This document shows, piece by piece, positions 1 to 6,208 of a DNA stretch of 10,159 bases. The translations under genes and the position numbers were made by a program. Under the pieces are notes generated by a model that ran no database searches, was not told the DNA's origin, and worked only from the letters and a program-made list of their open reading frames with translations. Each line of letters opens with the position of its first letter. Positions within the stretch are counted from its first letter, which is position 1. Source of the DNA: Acidobacteriota bacterium (GTDB lineage: Bacteria > Acidobacteriota > Terriglobia > Acidiferrales > UBA7541); contig PKWH01000052.1 of NCBI GenBank assembly GCA_003131985.1, forward strand, positions 19,909-30,067. The letters are read 5' to 3'.

Positions 1-561
1 CATCGAAAGGACCCGCTCTACTTGACGACGATTGTGGGGCCGCCGCCGCAGGAAGACTATTTCATGGGTCACGCGATCGAACGCATATTTCTGCCGGTGA
101 TGAAAATGCAATACCCGGAAATTGTGGACGTAGCCATGCCTGCGGAAGGAATCTTTCAGAACTTGATGATTGTGGCGATTCGCAAAAGCTATCCGGGGCA
201 AGCGCGCAAGATCATGAATGCGATTTGGTCGCTGGGGCAGGCGATGTTTACCAAGGTGGTTGTGGTGGTGGACCACGATGTGGACGTTCAGAACTCCAGC
301 GAGGTGGTTTGGAAGGCGTTGTGCGCGATCGATCCGGAGCGGGACGTGCAATTTGTGATGGGACCGGTGGACACGCTGGACCACGCCGCGCGTCGCCAGG
401 ACTACGGTTCGAAGATGGGCGTGGACGCCACACGAAAATGGCCGGAGGAGGGTTACACAGGCCGTTGGCCCGACGAAATTAAGATGGACGAGGGCACAAA
501 ACGGCAAGTGGACAAAATTTGGCAACATTTAAAACTCCGAATGTCTCCAAAAGAGAAATAA
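1..561 (+). CDS. ubiD: UbiD-family decarboxylase, C-terminal part (5' end outside window)
   Basis: The reading frame is open from base 1 and ends at TAA 559-561, leaving about 186 residues of a family that usually has close to 500. The visible part matches the C-terminal portion of UbiD-type decarboxylases: YLTTIVGPPPQEDYF near the left edge, then FLPVMKMQYPEIVDVAMP, a stretch with AIRKSYPG and AMFTKV, an acidic VDHDVDVQN segment, DPERD, and the YGSKMGVDATRKWP block near the end. The family uses prenylated FMN (made by UbiX) to remove a carboxyl group from aromatic or unsaturated acids, typically in ubiquinone or menaquinone synthesis. The catalytic Glu/Arg cluster lies in the missing upstream part, so activity and exact substrate (quinone pathway or other) cannot be judged. 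A TTG at 22 is not a credible start because homology continues upstream of it. Transcription probably ends at the hairpin at 674-696. Confidence 0.93.
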   Translation, partial: HRKDPLYLTTIVGPPPQEDYFMGHAIERIFLPVMKMQYPEIVDVAMPAEGIFQNLMIVAIRKSYPGQARKIMNAIWSLGQAMFTKVVVVVDHDVDVQNSSEVVWKALCAIDPERDVQFVMGPVDTLDHAARRQDYGSKMGVDATRKWPEEGYTGRWPDEIKMDEGTKRQVDKIWQHLKLRMSPKEK

Positions 562-642
562 CGTGATGCGGACGAATACCAATCCTTGGGCCCGCGTCTT
601 CGCCTCGCGTTTCGCCTTTCCCCATAGGGTTTTCCTCGGATT

Positions 643-692
643 ACCTGTCCTTTTCACCTGTACGTTTTCGCTACCTGTTCTCTAAGACAGGT
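643..692 (+). repeat. Three direct ACCTGT copies plus one inverted copy
   Basis: ACCTGT occurs at 643-648, 656-661 and 673-678, and its complement ACAGGT occurs at 687-692. The last direct copy and the inverted copy form the stem of the terminator-like hairpin. The first two copies could in principle pair with the same inverted copy, giving alternative weaker stems. This is a short simple repeat; a role as a protein-binding site is possible but nothing shows it. Confidence 0.5.
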
Positions 693-696
693 TTTT
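674..696 (+). terminator. Weak intrinsic terminator after ubiD
   Basis: CCTGT (674-678) pairs with ACAGG (687-691). TCT/AGA may also pair inside the loop if one base is bulged. The stem is followed at once by TTTTT (692-696). It lies 113 bp after the ubiD stop and before the pilM promoter, which is the expected place to separate the two transcripts. The stem is short and not very GC-rich, so termination may be partial. Confidence 0.5.
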
Positions 697-725
697 ACTG
701 ATAGCACACTCTCCTAACATGTTGG

Positions 726-754
726 TTGACACTCACCCGTGCGGATGCAATAAA
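726..754 (+). promoter_or_regulatory. Sigma70-type promoter for the pilMNOPQ operon
   Basis: TTGACA at 726-731 is a perfect -35 hexamer. With a 17-bp spacer it is followed by AATAAA at 749-754, which matches four of six -10 consensus bases. Transcription would begin near 761, giving a leader of about 180 nt before the pilM ATG at 943. No other equally good pair was seen in the gap. An 8-bp palindrome, AACATGTT (716-723), sits just upstream of the -35 box and could be an operator. Confidence 0.55.
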
Positions 755-768
755 CGGAGAAAGCAGAA

Positions 769-805
769 CGTACCAGGCGTAGCAGTACTACTGGGCTACC
801 GTACG
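769..805 (+). promoter_or_regulatory. Imperfect long hairpin in the pilM leader RNA
   Basis: Three nested helices are visible: CGTAC 769-773 with GTACG 801-805, GTAG 779-782 with CTAC 796-799, and CAGT 783-786 with ACTG 790-793, closing a three-base loop. The helices are separated by an asymmetric internal loop (774-778 against 800) and a GG bulge (794-795). This falls within the first 50 nt of the predicted transcript. An RNA element, such as part of a riboswitch, or a DNA operator would both fit. I could not match it to a known class by eye. Confidence 0.45.
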
Positions 806-922
806 GAACGAAGATGTAAAGGCCCCAAGGGGTGAGGGGCGAAAGCGGCAAGCGCAGCAGAAAAAGATTCCGAAAGAAAGTCGAAAGCGAAGCCGGGTCC
901 GACCTGCGAAGCGGGACGGAGT

Positions 923-935
923 AAGGAGCGAGGGG
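923..935 (+). promoter_or_regulatory. Ribosome binding site region of pilM
   Basis: AAGGAG at 923-928 is a good Shine-Dalgarno match but lies 14 nt from the ATG at 943, farther than usual. GAGGGG at 930-935 lies 7 nt away and is the alternative. GGGGCC (932-937) within this region is the exact complement of GGCCCC at 821-826, so access to the site could depend on leader folding. Confidence 0.5.
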
Positions 936-942
936 CCGCGCG

Positions 943-1995
943 ATGTTCAATCTGGGGAAAACAAGATCTTTAATCGGCCTGGACATCGGCTCGAGTTCGG
1001 TGAAGGCAGTCGAGCTGAGGAAGTCGAAGGCAGGCTACGAGCTGGTGAGTTACGGGATCGAGACTTTGGCGCAGGACACAGTAGTGGACGGCGCCATCAT
1101 GGATGCCCCGTCGGTCGCTGAGAAGATCATCTCGATATTCGATAACCAGAAGATCAAAGCGAAAGATGTGGCCACGTCGGTTTCCGGGCACTCGGTGATC
1201 GTCAAGCGGGTAAGCATGCCGCTGATGAGCGAGGAAGAGCTGTTCGACCGGGTACAAGCTGAGGCGAGCCAGCATATTCCGTTCGACATCGCCGACGTGA
1301 ACCTGAGCCATCAACTTCTGGAAGCGACCGAAAACCAGATGGACGTGCTGCTGGTGGCGGTGAAGAAAGACAAGATTCTGAATCACACCAACGTGCTGGC
1401 GCAAGCGGGCAAGGTGCCGGTGGTTGTGGATATTGACGCGTTTGCGCTGCAGAACTGCTTTGAAGTGAACTACGAGCCGGATGCGTCGCAAGTGGTGGCG
1501 CTGCTGAATATCGGGGCCAGCGTGATGAACATCAACATCGTGCGCGGGTGGACGCCGTTGTTTACGCGCGACGTTTCGGTGGGAGGCAACCAGTACACCG
1601 ACGCGCTGCAGAAGGAACTGGACTTGAGTTTTGAGGATGCCGAGAAATTGAAGATGGGCGGAACCTTGGCTGGCGTGAGCGAAGAACAGCGCACGGCGAT
1701 TTTGCGGTCGGTTTCCGACATTCTGATTCTGGAAATCCAGAAGACCTTTGACTTTTTCCGCGCCACGGCGAGCGGAGAAAATATCCGACGGATTTACGTA
1801 GCCGGGGGGACTTCCCGCGTTCCGGGCTTGCTCGACCTGTTGAAAGAAGAATTTGCGATGCCGGTCGAGGAGCTCGATCCATTTCGCAAAATTGCAATCA
1901 ATTCAGGGCGTCATGATGAGAGCCAGATTCGCGAGTTGGCGCCGCGCCTGGCGATCGCTGTGGGGCTGGCGCTGAGGAGCTTTGACACGCCATGA
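943..1995 (+). CDS. pilM: PilM, actin-like ATPase of the type IV pilus alignment complex
   Basis: This is a 350-residue cytoplasmic protein of the FtsA/actin-like fold, at normal family length. The phosphate-1 loop reads IGLDIGSSSVKAVEL (residues 11-25). A second nucleotide-binding segment with NIGAS occurs near 189-193. The adenosine motif VAGGTSRVPGL begins at residue 286. PilM binds the cytoplasmic N-terminal tail of PilN and links the inner-membrane PilN/PilO/PilP scaffold to the pilus motor on the cytoplasmic side. It is the first gene of the operon. Its stop codon overlaps the pilN start as ATGA (1992-1995), implying translational coupling. The ATG at 943 is preceded by purine-rich ribosome-binding sequence and puts the phosphate loop at the usual distance from the N terminus. 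Confidence 0.96.
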   Translation: MFNLGKTRSLIGLDIGSSSVKAVELRKSKAGYELVSYGIETLAQDTVVDGAIMDAPSVAEKIISIFDNQKIKAKDVATSVSGHSVIVKRVSMPLMSEEELFDRVQAEASQHIPFDIADVNLSHQLLEATENQMDVLLVAVKKDKILNHTNVLAQAGKVPVVVDIDAFALQNCFEVNYEPDASQVVALLNIGASVMNINIVRGWTPLFTRDVSVGGNQYTDALQKELDLSFEDAEKLKMGGTLAGVSEEQRTAILRSVSDILILEIQKTFDFFRATASGENIRRIYVAGGTSRVPGLLDLLKEEFAMPVEELDPFRKIAINSGRHDESQIRELAPRLAIAVGLALRSFDTP

Positions 1996-2636
1996 TTCGG
2001 ATCAATTTACTCGGCCAGAATCGTCCGAAGGCCACCAAACAGACCGTACCGCTGGAAGCGACCATGCAGATTATCTTTCTGGCAGTGGCGCTGGGGTTGG
2101 CAGCGATCGTTCTCTCTGTCACATATTTCCAACAAAAGCGGGAGCTGGATCAGACGAACGCCCGCATCGCCGCTTTGCGCGCCGAGAAGCAGAGTTTGCA
2201 GCAGGTGAAGCAGGACGTGGACCGTTTCGAGAGCCAGAAGGCGATCTTAGAGCAGCGCATCAATGTGATTGAAACGCTGCAAAAGAACCGCACCGGCGGG
2301 CAGGAATTGCTGGAGACGGTGGCGAACACGGTGGTGAGAGTGGATGCACTGTGGCTAACGTCCCTGGAGCGCAAGGGCGATAACCTGGATATTGCGGGCG
2401 AAGCAGGCTCGATCAACGCGGTCGCCAACTTTATTACTCAGTTAAGGCGCTCCGGCTACTTCGACAAGATTGAGATTAAAGAGGCGAAAGAAGATGACGT
2501 TGTGAAGTCGGTCCAAACATATAACTTCACGATGACGGCTGCTATATCCCAGTCTTCAAACCCTGAGGCCCAGCCGCAAGCCAAGCCCGCAGCAGCCACG
2601 CCGCCCCCGCAGCCTGCGGCCAAGGGGAGGAGCTAG
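1992..2636 (+). CDS. pilN: PilN, inner-membrane type IV pilus assembly protein
   Basis: This 214-residue protein begins with the conserved cytoplasmic motif IRINLLG (residues 2-8), which in studied systems inserts into PilM. A single transmembrane helix covers about residues 25-46. A heptad-like coiled coil runs from about 47 to 95, followed by a compact ferredoxin-like periplasmic domain (about 100-185). The last 28 residues are an Ala/Pro/Gln-rich tail, which looks like a flexible extension rather than part of the fold. The start overlaps the pilM stop by 4 bp and pilO begins 2 nt after the stop. PilN pairs with PilO in the inner membrane. The identity rests on the N-terminal motif, the topology and the gene order. 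Confidence 0.95.
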   Translation: MIRINLLGQNRPKATKQTVPLEATMQIIFLAVALGLAAIVLSVTYFQQKRELDQTNARIAALRAEKQSLQQVKQDVDRFESQKAILEQRINVIETLQKNRTGGQELLETVANTVVRVDALWLTSLERKGDNLDIAGEAGSINAVANFITQLRRSGYFDKIEIKEAKEDDVVKSVQTYNFTMTAAISQSSNPEAQPQAKPAAATPPPQPAAKGRS

Positions 2637-2638
2637 AA

Positions 2639-3277
2639 ATGGCAACCGCTTTCAGAGATTGGCCCTGGCCGCTGCAAGCCTTGTTTTATCTGGCGCTGAC
2701 GGTGGTAATTATCGCGGCTGGATTCTACATACCGGGTCTGCCACTGGCATCGGTGCGGGCGCAACTGCAAGACGCGCAGAAACAGGAGAAACCTTTGGAG
2801 CAGGAGGTAGCGAGCCTGCGAGTTTACAAACAACGTAAAGCCGAACTGCAATCGCAAATGGACGCGCTGGAAAAACAGCTGGCTACGTTGCAAACAATCG
2901 TGCCCGAAGAGAAGCAGGTCGACCAGTTCATGCTGATGATTCAAAGCGCGGCGAGCAGCTCGGGCGTTTCTCTTCGGAGAATGACGGCCAAGCCTGTCGC
3001 TGCCAAGACGTATTACTTCGAATTGCCGTTTGAAGTGGAAGCGGATGGCCCCTACTTTTCGGTGCTGGACTTCTTCTCGAGGCTTGGACGGCTTTCACGG
3101 ATCATCAACGTGGGCGACCTGAAGCTGAGTGGCCTGGGAGGCAAATCCGGCAATACGAACTTCCGGTTGAACCCAGGGGCATCAGTGACAGGCGTGTTTA
3201 CAATCACCACCTTCTTTACGAAGGCGGCAGAAGCGCCGGCAGTTGCAACGCCGACAGCCGCACCGGTAAGGCGGTAG
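2639..3277 (+). CDS. pilO: PilO, inner-membrane type IV pilus assembly protein
   Basis: This 212-residue protein has a short cytoplasmic N terminus, one transmembrane helix (about residues 13-31) and a coiled coil (about 38-88, rich in Gln/Glu/Lys). A periplasmic ferredoxin-like domain (about 92-195) contains YYFELPFEVEADGPYFSVL and FFSRLGRLSRII, both typical of PilO. It partners PilN and, through PilP, connects to the PilQ secretin. An AGGAG-type ribosome site (in aaggggaggagct, inside the end of pilN) precedes the ATG at 2639, two bases after the pilN stop. The C terminus ends in a short Ala/Pro/Thr stretch like that of PilN. Confidence 0.94.
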   Translation: MATAFRDWPWPLQALFYLALTVVIIAAGFYIPGLPLASVRAQLQDAQKQEKPLEQEVASLRVYKQRKAELQSQMDALEKQLATLQTIVPEEKQVDQFMLMIQSAASSSGVSLRRMTAKPVAAKTYYFELPFEVEADGPYFSVLDFFSRLGRLSRIINVGDLKLSGLGGKSGNTNFRLNPGASVTGVFTITTFFTKAAEAPAVATPTAAPVRR

Positions 3278-3287
3278 GGCAAAGACG

Positions 3288-3836
3288 ATGACACTAGTGA
3301 AGACAACCGCGAACTTGATAGCAGTTCTGGCGATTTCATGTTGCTTGGCCCCAGCTAGCTGGGGGCAGGCAGCAGCGCAAGGAGCGGCGCCGGCAACGGC
3401 ACCTAAGACCTCCCACAAGAAAAAGGCCGCAGCAGCGAGGGCACGAAGCAATGCGCCAGCCCCGGCTGCCAAACCTGACGCGAAGTCCGACGCCAAGTCC
3501 GACGGCGTTGTGGCCAAGCGCGATCCCTTTATACCTCTGGTCAATGACAAGAAAACCAGCGGGCCACCGTTGCCTCCAGGAAAAGCCGGATTGGTAATTG
3601 CGACGGTACGTGTGGATGGAACAGTGAAGGCCGGCAGCGGAATGCTGGCGGTGGTGACGAATCCGGATCAACGAACTTATTTTATCCGTGAAGGGGACCG
3701 TCTTTATGACGGGGATGTAGAAAAGATTGGCTTAGATGGAGTGACATTTAAGGAAAATTCCAAAGATGCATTCGGGAAGCCGGTCGAGCGATTAGTTACC
3801 AAGCGAATCTACCCGAGCGCAGGAGAGCAGCAATGA
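3288..3836 (+). CDS. pilP: PilP, periplasmic type IV pilus alignment protein
   Basis: This 182-residue protein starts with an export signal: Lys5, a hydrophobic run (about 8-23), and Cys18-Cys19. The bases before Cys18 read A-I-S, close to but not the standard lipobox (-3 is Ala rather than Leu/Val/Ile), so lipidation is uncertain; cleavage by signal peptidase I near residue 26 is the alternative. Residues 27-75 form an Ala/Lys/Pro-rich linker with a DAKS repeat. The conserved domain starts at KRDPFIPL and carries the YFIREGDRLYDG and VEKIGLDGV motifs typical of PilP. PilP bridges PilN/PilO to the N0 domain of PilQ. It starts 10 nt after pilO and overlaps pilQ as ATGA (3833-3836). Confidence 0.93.
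   Translation: MTLVKTTANLIAVLAISCCLAPASWGQAAAQGAAPATAPKTSHKKKAAAARARSNAPAPAAKPDAKSDAKSDGVVAKRDPFIPLVNDKKTSGPPLPPGKAGLVIATVRVDGTVKAGSGMLAVVTNPDQRTYFIREGDRLYDGDVEKIGLDGVTFKENSKDAFGKPVERLVTKRIYPSAGEQQ
3349..3364 (+). repeat. 16-bp perfect palindrome inside the 5' end of pilP
   Basis: CCCCAGCTAGCTGGGG reads the same on both strands. As RNA it would fold into a 6-bp GC-rich stem (3349-3354 with 3359-3364) closed by CUAG. It covers codons 21-26 of pilP, at the end of the signal peptide. No T tract follows, so it is not a classical terminator. Confidence 0.8.
3477..3500 (+). repeat. 12-bp in-frame tandem repeat in pilP linker
   Basis: Two adjacent copies of GACGCSAAGTCC (3477-3488 and 3489-3500, differing at one base) encode Asp-Ala-Lys-Ser twice in the flexible linker (residues 64-71). 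The unit is a multiple of three, so copy-number change would keep the frame. Confidence 0.8.
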
Positions 3837-6178
3837 GGATTATGCGGAGGGCGTTGGGCCTGACTGCGCTGGTTGCAGCAGCCTTGATACTGACGAGCGG
3901 AGCGCTGCGGGCCAGTGACGGGCCGGTGGTGCATGTGAAGGCGGTGGTAACCAACGGAAACGTGACGCTGGAAGCTCAGGCGAACGGGCCGTTCGAATAC
4001 ACCACTTATCGCCCAAGCGAGAGCCTCTATGTGCTCGACCTAAGCGGAGTGTCAGCGGCGGACCCAGCCGGAGCGCGCGTGGTGGCCTCCGACCTGGTGA
4101 AGAGTTATCGCATGCTGACGTATGCCGCGGGGAAGAAGCCCGTGGTCCGCCTGGAGATTTTACTGAGCCAGGGCGTAGAGCCGCGGCTGGAGCGCAAGGA
4201 CTCTCAAGAACTGACTCTGTCGGTCTCGCGCGCAGATGATAGCGCTGCGAAGGCCACGATAACCGGGCCCGCCCCCACAGTGACGCCGATTTCGTTCAAG
4301 ACTGCGGAAAACAAGACGTCTGGAGCAACCTTTGAGGCCATCCGGCAGGTAAACCTTGCGCAGAACGGTGATTTGACCGACGTGAATGTGATCGGAACGG
4401 GAAAGCTGACGTATCACGCAATTCGCTTGCAGAATCCGGACAGACTGGTGTTGGACTTCGCTGGAACGCATCTGAAGACTTCTGAAAAGCAGATCGCTAG
4501 CAACCTTGATCCGGTCCGCGAAATTCGGCTGGCGCAATTTTCGCCGGAGGTTTCGCGCATCGTCATCGATTTGAGGCAAGCTTCGCCGTACAACATCACC
4601 AGTTCCGATTCCGGCATCACAGTGGAATTCACGGGTAAGAATTCGAAGGGAGCGTTCGGCGGTGCGGTGAAATCAACGCCGGAGACGCAGCCTGCAGATG
4701 TGACCACGACGAAGTCGGTGGCTCCGCAGGTGGTGCCGGCACCGGTTACGATCCTGCCACCGGCCCTAACCCAACCCACTGCCGCTTTGGCATCTCCTGT
4801 ACCGACGGATACGCCGACCACGGCGGCAGCTGCTCCGGCAGTCACATCAGTCTCCGCCCAACCGACAACCAATGCTGACGCAGCCCAAACGGCTCCCGCA
4901 GGCAAGTATTCGGGCGAGCCGATTTCGGTAAATTTGAAAGATGTTGATCTTCGCGACTTTTTCCGGTTGATTCACGAAATCAGCGGGCTGAATATCGTGG
5001 TGGATCCGGCCGTCAAGGGCAATCTCACGATCGTCCTCGATGATGTACCGTGGGATCAGGCGCTGGAGATTGTTCTGAAAAACAACGGGCTGGACAAGCA
5101 GCTCGAAGGAAATGTACTGCGCATTGCGACGAAAGATACCTTGAAGAAAGAAGCAGACCAGAATCGTGAATTAGCTAAGGCGCAAGCGGAGGCGGCCGAC
5201 GTGGTTACCACGACACGCAGGCTGAACTACTCCAAGGCCCAAGATCTGGTTGCCACGCTCAAGAAATTCCTGTCGTCGCGAGGCGACATACTAGCGGACG
5301 CGCGGTCGAATACCTTGATTATCCGGGATATTCCGAGCGTTTTGCCGGTACTGGACAACCTGCTGCGGCAACTTGACCAGAAATCGCTGCAAGTGGAAAT
5401 CGAAGCGAGAGTGGTTGCGGCAAACCGGTCATTCACCCGCGATATCGGTACACAGTTTGCGGCGGCGATTTCCGCCGGTGGCGGACAGAGCGTACTTGGC
5501 GGAGCGAGCACCGTTGGCACGAGCCCAATCGTTCGTACTTCACCTACCCCGTTGCCTCCGATCATAGCCGGGGCAGGTGGTTCCACGACCACGAGCGGAT
5601 CGATGCCGCTGATCACAAACTTGGGCGCTTCAACACCGACGAGCGCGTTGAGCTATGCGTTCTCCTCTTCAAACTTCGCACTGGATTTCATCATCAGCGC
5701 GGCGGAAGAAAGAGGCATCGGCAAGCTGATCTCGAAGCCGAAGGTAATCACGCAGAACAACCAGAAGGCGACGGTGAAGCAAGGTACGAAAATCCCAGTC
5801 CAAACGATCGTGAACAATACGGTCTCGGTGCAATTCGTTGACGCCGTACTCGAACTCGACGTAACACCGCAAATCACCGCTGACGGCACGATCTACATGG
5901 ACGTAACCGTGACCAACGACCAGATTGACAACGCCATTCCGCGAGTTCAGGGCATTCCCGCAATCGACACGCAGGAAGCTAATACGAAGGTGCTGATCGC
6001 AGACGGCGGTACAGTGGTTATCGGAGGCATTATCGTGTCCTCGCAGCAGACCACTGTCGACCAGGTGCCGTTGTTCGGCAGCATCCCGGTAGTCGGGAAT
6101 TTGTTCAAACATACCAGCGTCAGCTCGACGGCCCAGGAACTGTTGTTCTTCCTGACGCCGCGCATTCTGCCCAGCTAA
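3833..6178 (+). CDS. pilQ: PilQ, type IV pilus outer-membrane secretin
   Basis: This 781-residue protein begins with a signal peptide (Arg-rich start, hydrophobic 7-22, likely cleavage near Ala27). Two AMIN domains follow (about 33-130 and 167-266), of the type that binds peptidoglycan. Next is a Pro/Thr/Ala-rich linker (about 267-362), then the N0/STN domain beginning PISVNLKDVDLRDFF (from 363) and an N1/NolW-type domain (about 460-530). The secretin core has the ALSYAFSSSNFALDF segment from about 605 and VPLFGSIPVVGNLF at 745-758, and the protein ends at ILPS. The secretin core contains a Gly/Ser/Thr/Pro-rich segment (about 547-604). PilQ forms the multimeric pore through which the pilus leaves the cell, docking PilP at N0. 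It is the last pil gene; its start overlaps the pilP stop. All expected domains are present in order. Confidence 0.97.
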   Translation: MRIMRRALGLTALVAAALILTSGALRASDGPVVHVKAVVTNGNVTLEAQANGPFEYTTYRPSESLYVLDLSGVSAADPAGARVVASDLVKSYRMLTYAAGKKPVVRLEILLSQGVEPRLERKDSQELTLSVSRADDSAAKATITGPAPTVTPISFKTAENKTSGATFEAIRQVNLAQNGDLTDVNVIGTGKLTYHAIRLQNPDRLVLDFAGTHLKTSEKQIASNLDPVREIRLAQFSPEVSRIVIDLRQASPYNITSSDSGITVEFTGKNSKGAFGGAVKSTPETQPADVTTTKSVAPQVVPAPVTILPPALTQPTAALASPVPTDTPTTAAAAPAVTSVSAQPTTNADAAQTAPAGKYSGEPISVNLKDVDLRDFFRLIHEISGLNIVVDPAVKGNLTIVLDDVPWDQALEIVLKNNGLDKQLEGNVLRIATKDTLKKEADQNRELAKAQAEAADVVTTTRRLNYSKAQDLVATLKKFLSSRGDILADARSNTLIIRDIPSVLPVLDNLLRQLDQKSLQVEIEARVVAANRSFTRDIGTQFAAAISAGGGQSVLGGASTVGTSPIVRTSPTPLPPIIAGAGGSTTTSGSMPLITNLGASTPTSALSYAFSSSNFALDFIISAAEERGIGKLISKPKVITQNNQKATVKQGTKIPVQTIVNNTVSVQFVDAVLELDVTPQITADGTIYMDVTVTNDQIDNAIPRVQGIPAIDTQEANTKVLIADGGTVVIGGIIVSSQQTTVDQVPLFGSIPVVGNLFKHTSVSSTAQELLFFLTPRILPS

Positions 6179-6208
6179 GCCGAGGGATACAAGAGACCTG
6201 CGGCCAAA

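Larger units (their letters stand above)
562..942 (+). other. Intergenic region with terminator, promoter and long pilM leader
   Basis: This 381-bp gap has no convincing gene. Its left part (562-700) is pyrimidine-rich on the + strand and holds three ACCTGT copies and a weak terminator. The middle (716-754) holds a palindrome and a sigma70-like promoter. The right part (about 761-942) would be transcribed as an untranslated leader of about 180 nt. It is purine-rich, contains CGAAAG three times (840-845, 871-876, 882-887) and contains several complementary segments. A 39-codon frame (566-685) exists but has no visible support as a protein. Confidence 0.8.

Noticed and set aside
22..24. TTG at 22 as the start of the first gene
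   Set aside because: The frame is open to base 1 and the residues before it (DPLY) continue the UbiD homology, so the gene is simply truncated by the window edge.
761..942. Known cyclic-di-GMP (GEMM-I) riboswitch upstream of pilM
   Set aside because: The segment GGGCTACCG is reminiscent of part of that class, but the expected conserved core (such as GGACGCAAAGCC and the receptor helix) was not found in the right order on either strand.
714..986. 90-codon frame on the - strand spanning the pilM leader and promoter
   Set aside because: It starts inside pilM, covers a good + strand promoter and leader, has no recognisable motif or ribosome site, and its composition looks like a shadow of the GC-rich leader.
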